Assembly (NCBI GenBank): GCA_000277545.1
Contig: AKXM01000004.1
Coordinates: 333,082 to 397,081 of the forward strand
Direction: 5' to 3'
Source: Enterobacter sp. Ag1
GTDB lineage: Bacteria > Pseudomonadota > Gammaproteobacteria > Enterobacterales > Enterobacteriaceae
Length of the DNA stretch: 64,000 nucleotides
Shown here: positions 54,505-63,783 of the stretch, one piece after another
How positions within the stretch are numbered: position 1 is the stretch's first letter
How the letters are laid out: each line of letters begins with the position of its first letter
Notes under the pieces: generated by a model
Databases searched by the model: none
What the model saw: the letters and a program-made list of their open reading frames with translations, nothing else
Told to the model about the DNA's origin: nothing
Program-made: the position numbers and the translations under genes

Positions 54505-54728
54505 TTTCGTATATCAAATTGTTAATTTATTCTTGCATTTTTTGTATACTTTTTTGCTTTCTTTTAGGGGCTGGAACATCGTTCCTTATATACATTAAGA
54601 ATGGATACTTTCTGATTCCTGATGGACAGATAAAGAGAGCTATTGTTTTTGGATTCATCGCAGGGATAGCGATTACATCGGCTACAATAGTTTTCAATTT
54701 GATAGATAAATTTAACACTCAAAAATAG
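54501..54728 (+). CDS. Small two-helix membrane protein, putative orphan immunity
   Basis: A 75-residue AT-rich protein with two hydrophobic segments (about 5-31, 'LLIYSCIFCILFCFLLGAG', and about 46-67, 'AIVFGFIAGIAITSATIVF') joined by a short polar loop. Its start overlaps a toxin-like tail by four bases. Small membrane immunity proteins protect against pore-forming or membrane-entry toxins, which would fit, but no family is recognised. Confidence 0.55.
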   Translation: MISYIKLLIYSCIFCILFCFLLGAGTSFLIYIKNGYFLIPDGQIKRAIVFGFIAGIAITSATIVFNLIDKFNTQK

Positions 54729-54927
54729 TCCAGGCGTTCAATCGTTATGATGTTGATGAAGGCGAGCCCATCAGCAATGATGATATGGAAAGTTGAATTA
54801 ATACGCTGAAACAACAGGCCATACGGGCAAGCTGTGGCTGTGAGAGTTGAATGGGTAACATACGCTCAGGCCGACAGAGAAAACCCGCTAGCCGGGGGCT
54901 TCTCTGGCATTAATCCCTTTAAGATAA
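54729..54927. other. Degenerate sequence after the orphan modules
   Basis: About 200 bases with no intact gene. A broken frame reading 'FNRYDVDEGEPISNDDMES' then 'NTLKQQAIRASCGCES' suggests another piece of a decayed CDI/Rhs-type module. The window returns to higher GC from about 54.85 kb. Confidence 0.4.
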
Positions 54928-54984
54928 CGGGCGAAGCTATTCACATCCACGCAGATAAAAATCGCTTCGTGGATGTGAAACCCG
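54928..54984 (-). terminator. Large inverted repeat at the SDR gene 3' end
   Basis: TTCACATCCACG (54940-54951) and CGTGGATGTGAA (54968-54979) are a perfect 12-base inverted repeat around a T/A-rich loop, bracketed by CGGG (54928-54931) and CCCG (54981-54984). It lies 10 bases past the SDR stop and probably ends that transcript. Confidence 0.55.
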
Positions 54985-54993
54985 GCTAAAACT

Positions 54994-55647
54994 TCATCCG
55001 CTAAACGTCATCTCTGCCACCCATTCGGCTTCGGGCTGCTGGTACAGCGCCCAGAACGTATCGGCCACGCCGGTGGCCTCGGCGGAGTCCGGCTCAATCA
55101 GCGCTGCTACCGTGACGGATCCTACGTGTACGCCATGCGCTCTGGCATATGGGAAGAGCCCCAGCGTCAGGGCGCGAACGCCTGCTTTGCCAATGCTGAT
55201 CGAGATGTATTCCGGGTTGGGGTGCACTCCCCAGCCGCCGCCGGTGAACAACAGGGCGCCGCGCCCTCGGGCAAACATGGTTTTCAATGCGCCCTGGGAG
55301 GCGGCCAGCGCTCCGCCGATATTGACCGCAAGGTCGGTGTTAAAGGTGGCGCTCTGCTGGTCGAGCACTGACCCCGGGTGCAGATGCGCCGCGTTGTAGT
55401 GCACCACGTCGAGCGTGCCGAATTCGGTCTCAGTCTCTTGTATTAAAGCTGCAACGGCATTGGCATCGGCGGCATCGACAACCTTAGCGTGCGCCTGGAA
55501 GCCTTTGCTGGCGAGGCGCGCCGCAAGTTCGCCAAGTTTCGATGCATTCCTTGCGGCTAAAATCACCACAAAACCTTCACGGGCGAAGCGTTCCGCCGTG
55601 GCATAGCCGATCCCCGGCCCGGCCCCAATGCTAAGAAAAGTTTTCAT
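54994..55647 (-). CDS. SDR-family oxidoreductase, atypical active site
   Basis: A 217-residue short-chain dehydrogenase-like protein. The cofactor loop is 'IGAGPGIGYATAERF' (about 7-21), followed by 'AARNASKL' and 'DVVHYNAA' (about 80-87), the usual NNAG position. The canonical YxxxK is not clear: the segment reads 'PEYISISIGKAGVRAL' (about 143-158), with the Tyr and Lys seven apart and Ser instead of Tyr four before Lys. Catalysis may therefore be altered. It is divergent from a LysR gene 78 bases away, which probably regulates it. Substrate unknown. Confidence 0.8.
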   Translation of the reverse strand: MKTFLSIGAGPGIGYATAERFAREGFVVILAARNASKLGELAARLASKGFQAHAKVVDAADANAVAALIQETETEFGTLDVVHYNAAHLHPGSVLDQQSATFNTDLAVNIGGALAASQGALKTMFARGRGALLFTGGGWGVHPNPEYISISIGKAGVRALTLGLFPYARAHGVHVGSVTVAALIEPDSAEATGVADTFWALYQQPEAEWVAEMTFSG

Positions 55648-55725
55648 TATTTACTCCTCAATAAGTTCGCGAGCACTGTATCATCTGCATAAATGTAGAT
55701 AATCACTCACTGGAGCAATTGCTTA

Positions 55726-56652
55726 ATGCAAAATATGCAGGAATTCAGCGAACATCTTAAAATTGACGAGCTGGCCGCCTTTGCCGCGGTGGTGGAAAAC
55801 AACGGTTTTGCCGGAGCCGCGCGCGTGCTGGACCGTAACGCTACCGTGATATCCAGAAGAATTCAGCACCTTGAATCCCGGTTGGGTACCCGGCTGCTGG
55901 CTCGTTCCACACGTCATGTTGCGCTGACCGAGGCCGGGGAGCTTTTTTACCGCCGCGTGCGGGGCATCCTGGATGAATTACACAATGCTCAGCTGGAAGT
56001 CAGTGAATTTACGGCTGCCCCGGTTGGAAACCTTAAAATTTCTCTGCCGCTGACCTTTGGCCGACGCTGGATTACCCCCAAACTGTCGGCCTTTTTAGCC
56101 CAGTATCCCGGCATTCACCTGGACGTCAGGTTTACCGACAGGCTGGTGGATCTGGTGGCCGAGGGCTACGATGTGGCCATCCGCGTCGGGCGTCTGACCG
56201 ACAGCGCGTTGATTGCCCGCACGCTGGGGCAGTTTGAATACCAGCTTGTCGCTTCCCCGGCCTGGCTGGGACAGCGCGAGATCGCTTCCCCCGCGGACCT
56301 CAGCGAGCATCATTGCCTGGGGCTGGTGAGTCATGCCAGCTGGCCAGACTGGATTCTGGTGAACGGCGACAGCAAAGCCACCGTGAGAATTAAGGGCCCG
56401 CTGCAGACGGACAATTCAGAAGCTCTGTTGCAGGCGGCGGTGGATGGGGTGGGGATTGCCCTGGTGCCCGACTGGCTTATCACGACCGAGCTTGCTTGTG
56501 GGCAGCTGGTTCGGGTGTTGCCGGCCTGGAAAGGCCAGGATCGGGGCGGCGTCTACGGCATTATGCCGCCGGGTAGATTGATTCCGGCCAAAACGCGCCT
56601 GTTTATTGATTATCTTCTGCAGGAAATGGGGGAAAAGCGGTCGGTCGCGTGA
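55726..56652 (+). CDS. LysR-family transcriptional regulator
   Basis: A 308-residue LTTR. The winged helix-turn-helix is at about 12-70 ('AFAAVVENNGFAGAARVLDR', 'ISRRIQHLESRLGTRLLAR', 'LTEAGELFYRR'), followed by a periplasmic-binding-like effector domain ('AEGYDVAIRVGRL' about 143-155, 'LLQAAVDGVGIALVPDWL' about 232-249). It belongs to the CrgA-like subgroup. Position suggests control of the divergent SDR gene in response to an unknown ligand. Confidence 0.88.
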   Translation: MQNMQEFSEHLKIDELAAFAAVVENNGFAGAARVLDRNATVISRRIQHLESRLGTRLLARSTRHVALTEAGELFYRRVRGILDELHNAQLEVSEFTAAPVGNLKISLPLTFGRRWITPKLSAFLAQYPGIHLDVRFTDRLVDLVAEGYDVAIRVGRLTDSALIARTLGQFEYQLVASPAWLGQREIASPADLSEHHCLGLVSHASWPDWILVNGDSKATVRIKGPLQTDNSEALLQAAVDGVGIALVPDWLITTELACGQLVRVLPAWKGQDRGGVYGIMPPGRLIPAKTRLFIDYLLQEMGEKRSVA

Positions 56653-56690
56653 AGGGAAAATAAACTGCCCGGCGTAACCGGGCAGGAGAG

Positions 56691-57086
56691 TTACTCGGCT
56701 TGAGGTATCGCGCGAGGCTTGCCTTCTTTATCCACGGCGACATAGATAAATATCGCCTCGGTGGCTTTGTAGCGCTGGCCGATAGGCTCGGAAGAGACCT
56801 TTTTCACCCAGACTTCCACGTTGATGGTGATGGACGTTGTCCCGCGCTTAACGCAGCGGGCGTAACAGCACACTACGTCTCCCACTGCCACTGGCTTCAG
56901 GAAGGTCATGCCGTCCACACGCACGGTCACGACGCGGCCATGAGCGATTTCTTTGGCCTGAATGGCGCCGCCCATGTCCATCTGCGACATCAGCCAGCCG
57001 CCAAAAATATCGCCGTTGGCGTTGGTGTCCGCTGGCATCGCCAGAGTGCGCAGCACTAATTCACCTTGCGGTAATTCGTTCGGCAT
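56691..57086 (-). CDS. yciA: Acyl-CoA thioesterase YciA
   Basis: A 131-residue hotdog-fold enzyme (E. coli 132). The signature 'NANGDIFGGWLMSQMDMGGAI' region (about 20-40) holds the catalytic Asp and the hotdog helix; 'AREIA'-type and 'VRVDGMTFLKPVAVGDVV' stretches follow. It hydrolyses a wide range of acyl-CoAs in the cytosol. Its start touches the yciB stop by one base, so the yciCBA run is probably one transcript. In E. coli it lies directly beside tonB; here 12.5 kb intervene. Confidence 0.94.
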   Translation of the reverse strand: MPNELPQGELVLRTLAMPADTNANGDIFGGWLMSQMDMGGAIQAKEIAHGRVVTVRVDGMTFLKPVAVGDVVCCYARCVKRGTTSITINVEVWVKKVSSEPIGQRYKATEAIFIYVAVDKEGKPRAIPQAE

Positions 57087-57622
57087 TACTGCTCTTCCTT
57101 TGGCATATGACGGTAGATGTAGACGCCGCTCAGCAGGGTAAAGACCAGAGTGATGGCGGTCAGCCCGAACACTTTAAAGTTAATCCAGACACTTTCCGGG
57201 AGCCAGAACGCCACGTAAATATTCAATAAACCACAGGCGATGAAGAACAGCGCCCAGGCGATATTCAGGCGAAACCACACTTCGGTTGGCAAAGTGATTT
57301 CTTTGCCCAGCATGCTCTGAATCAGCAGCTTGTTCATGCCGAACTGCATCACCAGCAGCGCCGCCGCAAACAGGCCGTAAATCAGCGTGACTTTCCACTT
57401 AATGAATTCCGCGTTGTGGAAGTAAATGGTCAGGCCGCCAAAGACGGCAACCATCACGAAGGTGACCAGCGTGGTCTTTTCCACCTTGCGGTACTTGACC
57501 CAGCTATAAACCAGGGCGAGGGCGGTGGCGATGATCAGCGCCCAGGTGCCGACAAAAATGTCGTACATCTTATAAAAAGCAAAGAAGACAATCAGGGGCA
57601 GGAAGTCGAGAAACTGCTTCAT
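57086..57622 (-). CDS. yciB: Inner membrane septation protein YciB (IspZ)
   Basis: A 178-residue membrane protein with five hydrophobic helices, starting '[23 protein letters not shown]' as in the intracellular septation protein A family. In E. coli it associates with elongation and division machinery and affects envelope stability. It lies between yciC and yciA. Confidence 0.95.
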   Translation of the reverse strand: MKQFLDFLPLIVFFAFYKMYDIFVGTWALIIATALALVYSWVKYRKVEKTTLVTFVMVAVFGGLTIYFHNAEFIKWKVTLIYGLFAAALLVMQFGMNKLLIQSMLGKEITLPTEVWFRLNIAWALFFIACGLLNIYVAFWLPESVWINFKVFGLTAITLVFTLLSGVYIYRHMPKEEQ

Positions 57623-57681
57623 AATCTGTTCCGTAAAGAGGTGACTCCTGACTATAACGCGCGGTCAGGAGTCGGGGAAGG

Positions 57682-58425
57682 TTATTGACGTATCAACATG
57701 TACAGGCGGAATAAGTAGATCAGCAGCACGGCTGAAATCAGGTTGCTTATGGTATTCGCAATCACGGCCCCGGCTTCCGGCGACAGCGCAGCAAAGCTGG
57801 ATGCCAGCAGCAGTAACGCCGTTTTGGCCGCCAGCCAGGCGACGACCGCGGGGGCAACAAGGCGCATGTTCGCCCATACAAGGCGCAGGCTGCTGCGCAT
57901 AGAGCGGAAAATCCCGATTTTATCCTGCACCAGCATCACTGGCGCAAGCGAAAGCAGGATAGCCAGCAGCACGCCAGGCACAACCACAAGCATAATGCCG
58001 ATTTGCACCAGCAGCGTGGTCAGGAAGATCAGAATGAACATTTTGGGCAGCATGGGCGCAGAGGCACCAATCGCGCGCAGGGCGCTTACGCGCTGGCCTG
58101 CAGAAACGATTTGCATCAGCACCATCATGCTGGCCGCCAGAATAGCGTTGCCAATCAGGCCCGAAAACGTGGAGGCCGCAGACGCTTTCAGTAACACTTG
58201 CTGCTGTTCCAGCGACATATTCTGCACTAAATCAAACAGCCCGACGCTGCCCGCCAGGTTATCTCCCTCACTCAGAATCGCCATTTGTTCTTCGCTGGGC
58301 GAGAACGCGCGGCCAATAATCACCGAAATTAAGGCGCAAAGTAACGCAATCAGCAATATGGTAACAAACTGATTACGCAAAAAATTCCCCGTGTCACGGT
58401 ATACGGAACCTGCCGTGATAGACAT
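57682..58425 (-). CDS. yciC: UPF0259 inner membrane protein YciC
   Basis: A 247-residue protein, E. coli length, with six hydrophobic helices ('[21 protein letters not shown]' about 18-38 is the first). It starts '[19 protein letters not shown]', the family N-terminus. AGGAGAG precedes the ATG. It probably leads the yciC-yciB-yciA transcript. No molecular role established. Confidence 0.93.
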   Translation of the reverse strand: MSITAGSVYRDTGNFLRNQFVTILLIALLCALISVIIGRAFSPSEEQMAILSEGDNLAGSVGLFDLVQNMSLEQQQVLLKASAASTFSGLIGNAILAASMMVLMQIVSAGQRVSALRAIGASAPMLPKMFILIFLTTLLVQIGIMLVVVPGVLLAILLSLAPVMLVQDKIGIFRSMRSSLRLVWANMRLVAPAVVAWLAAKTALLLLASSFAALSPEAGAVIANTISNLISAVLLIYLFRLYMLIRQ

Positions 58426-58453
58426 GCACTCTCCTTGATGTTGCTAGCGGTTA

Positions 58454-58864
58454 TCAATCTGGGGGCAATTGTACCCTGGATGAGGCTGCCGTGGCACCAC
58501 AAAGACTTTCTATAAGCGGTTGAATAGCGTCAGTTCCGTACAGCGGCACCAGGCCGTAGCGGGCTCGTGCCCGGTTGCAGGCATCGTGGGTGACGCCGTC
58601 TTCCCCGGACATCGTAAACTCGCGGCACGGCGAAGGGCGATTTTCATAAATGCTGCATCTGACCCGCTGACCTGGCTCGCCCTCCAGCGCTACGCAGCGG
58701 CTGTTGCGCTGGTTAGTGCCGCTCATGCAGCGCAGAAAAGGGGTAACCGGCTCGGTTAAATGCGAAGGGACCAGGCCGCCGGCGTCGTCGGCTTCAGCCC
58801 AGTAGAAAGAGACACGAAAGTAAGCACAACAGGCACCACAAGTCATACAAGGGTTATCGCTCAT
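58454..58864 (-). CDS. YkgJ-family cysteine cluster protein
   Basis: A 136-residue protein with the zinc/iron-chelatase-like Cys cluster (CxBx8 type): '[19 protein letters not shown]' (about 4-22), then 'FLRCMSG', '[28 protein letters not shown]' (about 64-92) and 'HDACNRAR'. Conserved Cys spacing suggests metal or Fe-S binding. The ATG at 58864 has AGGTG; an in-frame codon 11 residues earlier has none. Function unknown. Confidence 0.85.
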   Translation of the reverse strand: MSDNPCMTCGACCAYFRVSFYWAEADDAGGLVPSHLTEPVTPFLRCMSGTNQRNSRCVALEGEPGQRVRCSIYENRPSPCREFTMSGEDGVTHDACNRARARYGLVPLYGTDAIQPLIESLCGATAASSRVQLPPD

Positions 58865-59071
58865 CTTGCACCTGCAACTTCTGATTTCACGTTTCAACGG
58901 TTGAGGAGAACACCCAAATTAGCCAGAGCAGGGCTTTTTGCAAGAGGCGGATGGGGAAGAATTTTCAGGATGTGATTATTCACAAAGTTGATCTGGTTTC
59001 GGTTTGTTGTTTTTCACCGCGCTACCAAAAATTAATCCAGATCATTGAATGTTAAATTAGAGGATAAAGTG

Positions 59072-59096
59072 TGATCGGTGTTAGATCACTTTGTAC
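59072..59096 (+). promoter_or_regulatory. Inverted repeat in the ompW leader region
   Basis: GTGATC-GGTGTTA-GATCAC is a perfect six-base inverted repeat (extendable to AAGTG/CACTT) about 60 bases before ompW. The half-sites GTGA/TCAC are CRP/FNR-like, but the spacing is too wide for the standard consensus. E. coli ompW is controlled by FNR, ArcA and others; this element is only a candidate operator or 5' hairpin. Confidence 0.4.
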
Positions 59097-59149
59097 TTCT
59101 TTCTGAGTATATTCAGCCCGCTGTTAAAAACCATAACAAGGGAAGGGCT

Positions 59150-59782
59150 ATGAAAAAACTCACACTGGCATTACTGGCGATGGGATGTCTGTCCGGTGCG
59201 GCGTCGGCGCATCAGGCGGGGGAATTCTTTATGCGCGCGGGTACCGCGACGGTTCGACCCACCGCGGGCTCGGATGACGTGCTCAAAATGGGCGGCTTTA
59301 AAGTTGATAACAATACGCAGCTGGGGCTGACCTTCGACTATATGGTCACCGATAACATCGGGATTGAGCTGCTGGCGGCGACGCCGTTCCGTCACAAGGT
59401 CGGGCTTGGGCCAACCGGCGATCTTGCCACCGTGCACCAGCTGCCACCTACGCTGATGGCGCAGTGGTACTTTGGCGATGCGGGTAGCAAAGTGCGGCCT
59501 TACGTGGGCGTCGGCGTAAACTACACCACTTTCTTTGATGCAAGCTTCAACGACACCGGCAAAAGCGCGGGCCTGAGCGATCTGAAAGTGAAAGATTCGT
59601 GGGGCGCTGCGGGTCAGGTCGGGCTGGATTATCTGGTGAACGAAGACTGGCTGCTGAACATGTCCGTCTGGTATATGGACATCGACACCACGGTGAAATT
59701 TAAAGCCGGGGAAGACCAGCAGAGCATCAAGACGCGCATCGACCCGTGGGTGTTTATGTTCTCTGCGGGCTACCGTTTTTAA
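59150..59782 (+). CDS. ompW: Outer membrane protein OmpW
   Basis: A 210-residue eight-stranded barrel protein. The signal peptide is residues 1-20 ('MKKLTLALLAMGCLSGAASA|HQ'). Family marks are 'EFFMRAGTATVRPTAGSDDV' near the start, 'ELLAATPFRHKV' (about 76-87), 'PTLMAQWYFG' and the last strand 'FMFSAGYRF' ending in Phe, the BAM signal. It forms a narrow hydrophobic channel and is a colicin S4 receptor in E. coli. The start at 59150 has GGGAAGGG ahead. Confidence 0.96.
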   Translation: MKKLTLALLAMGCLSGAASAHQAGEFFMRAGTATVRPTAGSDDVLKMGGFKVDNNTQLGLTFDYMVTDNIGIELLAATPFRHKVGLGPTGDLATVHQLPPTLMAQWYFGDAGSKVRPYVGVGVNYTTFFDASFNDTGKSAGLSDLKVKDSWGAAGQVGLDYLVNEDWLLNMSVWYMDIDTTVKFKAGEDQQSIKTRIDPWVFMFSAGYRF

Positions 59783-59797
59783 GTCTCTCTTCATCGG

Positions 59798-59831
59798 AAG
59801 AAACTGGCTGTTTAATGGCCAGTTTCTTTGA
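59798..59831 (+). terminator. Terminator after ompW
   Basis: AAGAAACTGGC-TGTTTAAT-GGCCAGTTTCTTTG, 16 bases past the ompW stop. Confidence 0.8.
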
Positions 59832-59910
59832 GTGCGTACATTAAATTTCAATTAGTCATATTCTGAAACGAGATGCTATTATTCCCCGTCTTCTTTTAAT
59901 GGGTAGAAAA

Positions 59911-60336
59911 ATGGCATATATCGACTCCAACTTAATTGGCAATGAAGAAGTTTTATATCGTGGGCAGGTGACTCTGTGGGCATGGCTGCCCTGGATCCTT
60001 TGGGGAATCATTTTAGGGTTCATGACCATCGTTGGTTTTATCCTGATTCCATTGGGGTATTTTGTTGTACGCTCCAATGAAGCGGCTATTACCAATAAGC
60101 GACTGATTGCTAAATCGGGCTTAATTAAGCGTGATACCGTTGAAATCCCGATTAAGAAAATATCCAGCCTTCAGGTTCGACAAGGGATTATTGGTCGCAT
60201 GCTGGGTTATGGTTCTCTGGTGATCAGTGATTCCGGGGCTGGTCACGCGCCGATTCGTTTTATTAAAGATCCAATGAGATTCAGACAGCGCTTTTTTGAA
60301 TATCAGGAAGAGCTGGAAAATAAAGCAGCCAGTTAA
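59911..60336 (+). CDS. PH-domain (bPH2, YdbS-like) membrane protein
   Basis: A 141-residue protein with two adjacent hydrophobic segments (about 24-52, 'WAWLPWILWGIILGFMTIVGF' and 'LIPLGYFVV') followed by a bacterial pleckstrin-homology-like domain: 'ITNKRLIAKSGLIKRDTVEIPI' (about 58-79), 'ISSLQVRQGIIGRMLGYGSLVI'. The ATG at 59911 is taken; an ATG at 59899 is also possible. Such proteins are membrane-anchored and of unknown role. Confidence 0.82.
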   Translation: MAYIDSNLIGNEEVLYRGQVTLWAWLPWILWGIILGFMTIVGFILIPLGYFVVRSNEAAITNKRLIAKSGLIKRDTVEIPIKKISSLQVRQGIIGRMLGYGSLVISDSGAGHAPIRFIKDPMRFRQRFFEYQEELENKAAS

Positions 60337-60358
60337 CATAACCACAATTTCTGTTAAT

Positions 60359-60402
60359 ACGGCGGCAGGTCGGGGGACTAAACCGGTCGGCCGCCGTTTT
60401 TG
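60359..60402 (+). terminator. Terminator after the PH-domain gene
   Basis: ACGGCGGC...GCCGCCGT with an inner GGTC/GACC-like pairing, followed by TTTTTGTTT, between the convergent PH-domain gene and trpA. Confidence 0.75.
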
Positions 60403-60408
60403 TTTACC

Positions 60409-61215
60409 TTAACCCCGCGTGGCGGCTTTCATGTTCTGCACGAACTGTTTCAGTTCGCTGAGCATTACTTCAGGCTGTGCCAGGTTCTTTTCGATGATTT
60501 TCACCACCGCAGAACCTGAAATCGCGCCTGCAGCACCGGCGGCAATGGCATCGCGTACCTGAGACGGTTCGGAAATACCAAAGCCTTGCAGAGGCGGCGC
60601 GGCCTGATACTCACCCAGTTTCTCAATTAAATGATGCAGCGGAAGCTGAGCGCGCGTTTCGGTGCCGGTAACGCCTGCACGGGAAAGCAGGTAAGTGTAA
60701 CCCCGGCCATGAGCCGAAATTTCGCGCAGCAGCGTTTCGTCGGCGTTTGGCGGGCAGATGAAAATAGGCGCAACGTTGTGGCGCATTGCGGCATGGCGGA
60801 ATTCAGCGGACTCTTCCACCGGCACGTCGGCAACCAGCACAGAATCCACGCCCACTTTGGCGCACAGCGCATAAAATTCGTCGATGCCACGGTTAAAGAC
60901 CAGGTTGGCATACATCAGCAGACCAATCGGGATCTCCGGGTATTTTTGGCGGATCGTCGCCAGCATTTCAAAGCACTGGGTTGGCGTCACGTCAGAGGCG
61001 AAAGCCCGCAGCGCCGCGCCCTGGATGGTTGGGCCATCCGCCAGCGGATCGGAGAACGGAATGCCCAGTTCGAGCGCATCCGCGCCGCCTTCAACCAGCG
61101 CATCAATAATTTTCAGCGAAAGCTCAGGGGTTGGGTCGCCCAGCGTCACAAAGGGAACGAATGCGCCTTCCTTGCGGGCCTGCAGCTGTTCAAACAGATG
61201 ATGATAACGTTCCAT
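60409..61215 (-). CDS. trpA: Tryptophan synthase alpha subunit
   Basis: A 268-residue TIM barrel, E. coli length. Catalytic Glu is in '[17 protein letters not shown]' (Glu about 49, Asp about 60), and the phosphate site is near '[10 protein letters not shown]' and 'AISGSAVVK'. It splits indole-3-glycerol phosphate and channels indole to TrpB. Its start overlaps the trpB stop by one base. Confidence 0.98.
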   Translation of the reverse strand: MERYHHLFEQLQARKEGAFVPFVTLGDPTPELSLKIIDALVEGGADALELGIPFSDPLADGPTIQGAALRAFASDVTPTQCFEMLATIRQKYPEIPIGLLMYANLVFNRGIDEFYALCAKVGVDSVLVADVPVEESAEFRHAAMRHNVAPIFICPPNADETLLREISAHGRGYTYLLSRAGVTGTETRAQLPLHHLIEKLGEYQAAPPLQGFGISEPSQVRDAIAAGAAGAISGSAVVKIIEKNLAQPEVMLSELKQFVQNMKAATRG

Positions 61216-62405
61216 TACATTTCCCCTCGTGCTTTCAGAATATCGTGGACGGTGAAGATGTCTTTGTCGCCGCGGCCAGAGAGGTTCACTACCAACAGCT
61301 GCTCTTTTTCAGGGTTCTCGCGCATCATTTTTAAGGCATGGGCGAGGGCGTGTGAGGACTCCAGCGCGGGAATAATCCCTTCGCTGCGGCACAGTGCTTT
61401 AAAGGCATCCAGCGCTTCGTCATCGGTAATGGAGACGTAATCGGCGCGGCCGGTGCTGTTCAGGTACGCGTGCTGCGGCCCCACGGACGGGAAGTCCAGC
61501 CCGGCAGAAATAGAGTAAGACTCTTCGATTTGCCCTTCGTCGGTTTGCATCATCGGCGACTTCATGCCGAAGTAGATCCCCACGCGGCCATGTTTCAGCG
61601 GCGCCCCGTGTTCGCCGGTTTCAATCCCGTGCCCGGCTGGCTCAACGCCAATCAGGCCCACGCTGGTTTCATCGATAAAGTCGGCAAACATGCCGATGGC
61701 GTTAGAGCCACCGCCCACGCAGGCGATTACCGCGTCAGGCAGGCGACCTTCTTTTTCCAGAATCTGTGCTTTGGTTTCTTCGCCGATCATGCGCTGGAAT
61801 TCACGCACGATGGTCGGGAACGGGTGCGGACCTGCGGCGGTGCCGAGCATGTAGTGCGCGGTTTCATAGCTTGCAGACCAGTCGCGCAGCGCCTCGTTAC
61901 AGGCATCTTTCAGGGTGGATGAGCCGCTGTGCACCGGAATGACTTCGGCCCCCATCAGGCGCATACGGAAGACGTTTGGCGACTGGCGCTCGACGTCTTT
62001 GGCTCCCATATAAATACGGCATTTCAGGCCGAGCAGGGCGCTGGCGAGGGCAGAAGCTACGCCGTGCTGACCCGCGCCGGTTTCGGCGATGATTTCGGTT
62101 TTGCCCATACGCTTGGCAAGCAGCGCCTGGCCCAGCACCTGGTTAGTTTTGTGCGCGCCGCCGTGAAGCAGATCTTCACGCTTGAGGTACAGGGTGGTGT
62201 TGGTGCCTGCGGTGAGATTTTTGCATTTAGTCAGCGCCGTTGGACGGCCCGCGTAGTTCTTCAGCAGGTCGGTAAACTCCGCCTGGAACTCAGCGTCACT
62301 TTGCGCCGCCACAAAAGCTTCTTCGAGCTGGCGCAAAGCAGGCATCAGGATCTGCGGCACGTACATCCCGCCAAATTCACCAAAATAAGGGTTCAGTAAA
62401 GTCAT
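61215..62405 (-). CDS. trpB: Tryptophan synthase beta subunit
   Basis: A 396-residue PLP enzyme. The PLP lysine is in '[14 protein letters not shown]' (about 87), Glu in '[11 protein letters not shown]' (about 109), and the phosphate cup in '[12 protein letters not shown]' (about 230-241). It condenses indole with serine. 12 bases separate it from trpC. Confidence 0.98.
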   Translation of the reverse strand: MTLLNPYFGEFGGMYVPQILMPALRQLEEAFVAAQSDAEFQAEFTDLLKNYAGRPTALTKCKNLTAGTNTTLYLKREDLLHGGAHKTNQVLGQALLAKRMGKTEIIAETGAGQHGVASALASALLGLKCRIYMGAKDVERQSPNVFRMRLMGAEVIPVHSGSSTLKDACNEALRDWSASYETAHYMLGTAAGPHPFPTIVREFQRMIGEETKAQILEKEGRLPDAVIACVGGGSNAIGMFADFIDETSVGLIGVEPAGHGIETGEHGAPLKHGRVGIYFGMKSPMMQTDEGQIEESYSISAGLDFPSVGPQHAYLNSTGRADYVSITDDEALDAFKALCRSEGIIPALESSHALAHALKMMRENPEKEQLLVVNLSGRGDKDIFTVHDILKARGEM

Positions 62406-62417
62406 GGTATCTCTTCC

Positions 62418-63779
62418 TTAGTAAGCCCGCAGGGTCCGGAAGACCGCAGCCAGCTTGTTAGCATCTTTTATTCCCGGCGCACTTTCCACGCCAGAGTTGA
62501 AATCCAGTCCCGCGCAGCCGGCTTTAGCCGCTTCCACGCAGTTATCCGCTCCGAGGCCGCCCGCCAGAATCACGTTGTCCAGCTTTTGTCCGGCTAACAG
62601 TCGCCAGTCAAAGCTTTGCCCGGTGCCGCCCTGGCCGTTATCGAACACGTATTTGTCAACGTGCTGCAGATTCCGCTCAGGAAGCGTGTCGGCTACGCTC
62701 AACGCTTTCCAGATTTGTGTTTTCTCCGGCAGCAGCGCTCGCAGCTCAGTAATGTATGCCTGGGTTTCAGCGCCGTGAAGCTGAACTGCGCTCAGTGAGA
62801 ACGTCTCTACTTTCTGCACAACTTCTGTTATCGGCGTATTTCTGAATACACCCACGTAGCGAAGCGGCGCGGAGGCAATGACTGCGGCGGCTTTCTCATC
62901 GCTGACAAAACGCGGCGAAGTCGGAACGAAGATCAGGCCACCGTAAATAGCTCCGGCTTCCTGAGCCGCACGAGCATCTTCCCCCCGCGTCAGGCCGCAA
63001 ACTTTGTTTTCACCCAGCAACACGCGGCGTACCGCGGCGCTCAGGTCATCCTCGCTCATCAACGCCGAGCCAATCAGGAATCCGTTGGCGAAGTGGCTGA
63101 GTTCGCGAACCTGAGCGTAATGATTAATGCCCGATTCGCTGATTACCGTGACGCCGTGGGTCAGACGCGGGGCCAGCTGGCGAGTGCGGTCCAGGTCAAT
63201 GGACAGATCGCGCAGGTCGCGGTTGTTGATGCCGACCACTTTGGCCCCGAGCGCGATGGCGCGCTCCAGCTCTTCTTCGTTGCTGACTTCGGTCAGCACG
63301 CCCATGTTCAGGCTGTGGGCCACGGCGGCCAGCTGGCGATACTGTTCATCGTCCAGCACCGAAAGCATCAGCAGGCAGGCGTCCGCCTGGTAAAAGCGCG
63401 CCAGATGAATCTGGTAGGCGTCGATAATAAAGTCTTTGCACAGCACCGGCTGGCTGACAATGCCGCTGACGATCGGCAGAAAATCGAAGCTGCCCTGGAA
63501 GTATTTCTCGTCGGTCAGCACCGACACGGCAGAGGCATAATGCTTATAAACACCGGCGATATGAGCCGGGTCGAAGTCATCGCGGATCGTCCCTTTGGAC
63601 GGGGATGCCTTTTTGCATTCAAGAATAAAGACGGTGCGGGCCCCCTGCAGCGCGTCATAGAAGTTCCGCGTGGTGGGCACAATGTCATTCTGGAAGCTCG
63701 CCAGCGGCTGCTGCTGTTTGCGGGCTTCGACCCACAGCGCTTTGTCAGCCACGATGCGGTTTAAAACGGTCTCCTGCAT
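62418..63779 (-). CDS. trpC: Bifunctional indole-3-glycerol-phosphate synthase / phosphoribosylanthranilate isomerase TrpCF
   Basis: A 453-residue fusion as in E. coli. The N-terminal IGPS (about 1-255) has 'FILECKKASPSKG' with the catalytic Lys (about 53), 'LCKDFIID' and 'VVGINNRDLRDLSID'. The C-terminal PRAI (about 256-453) has 'KVCGLTRGEDARAAQEAGA' with the catalytic Cys and 'LAGGLGADNC'. The start at 63779 (MQETVLNRIVADK) is chosen by match to E. coli TrpC. The fused form is an enterobacterial mark. It begins four bases after the trpD stop. Confidence 0.98.
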   Translation of the reverse strand: MQETVLNRIVADKALWVEARKQQQPLASFQNDIVPTTRNFYDALQGARTVFILECKKASPSKGTIRDDFDPAHIAGVYKHYASAVSVLTDEKYFQGSFDFLPIVSGIVSQPVLCKDFIIDAYQIHLARFYQADACLLMLSVLDDEQYRQLAAVAHSLNMGVLTEVSNEEELERAIALGAKVVGINNRDLRDLSIDLDRTRQLAPRLTHGVTVISESGINHYAQVRELSHFANGFLIGSALMSEDDLSAAVRRVLLGENKVCGLTRGEDARAAQEAGAIYGGLIFVPTSPRFVSDEKAAAVIASAPLRYVGVFRNTPITEVVQKVETFSLSAVQLHGAETQAYITELRALLPEKTQIWKALSVADTLPERNLQHVDKYVFDNGQGGTGQSFDWRLLAGQKLDNVILAGGLGADNCVEAAKAGCAGLDFNSGVESAPGIKDANKLAAVFRTLRAY

Positions 63780-63783
63780 TCCC

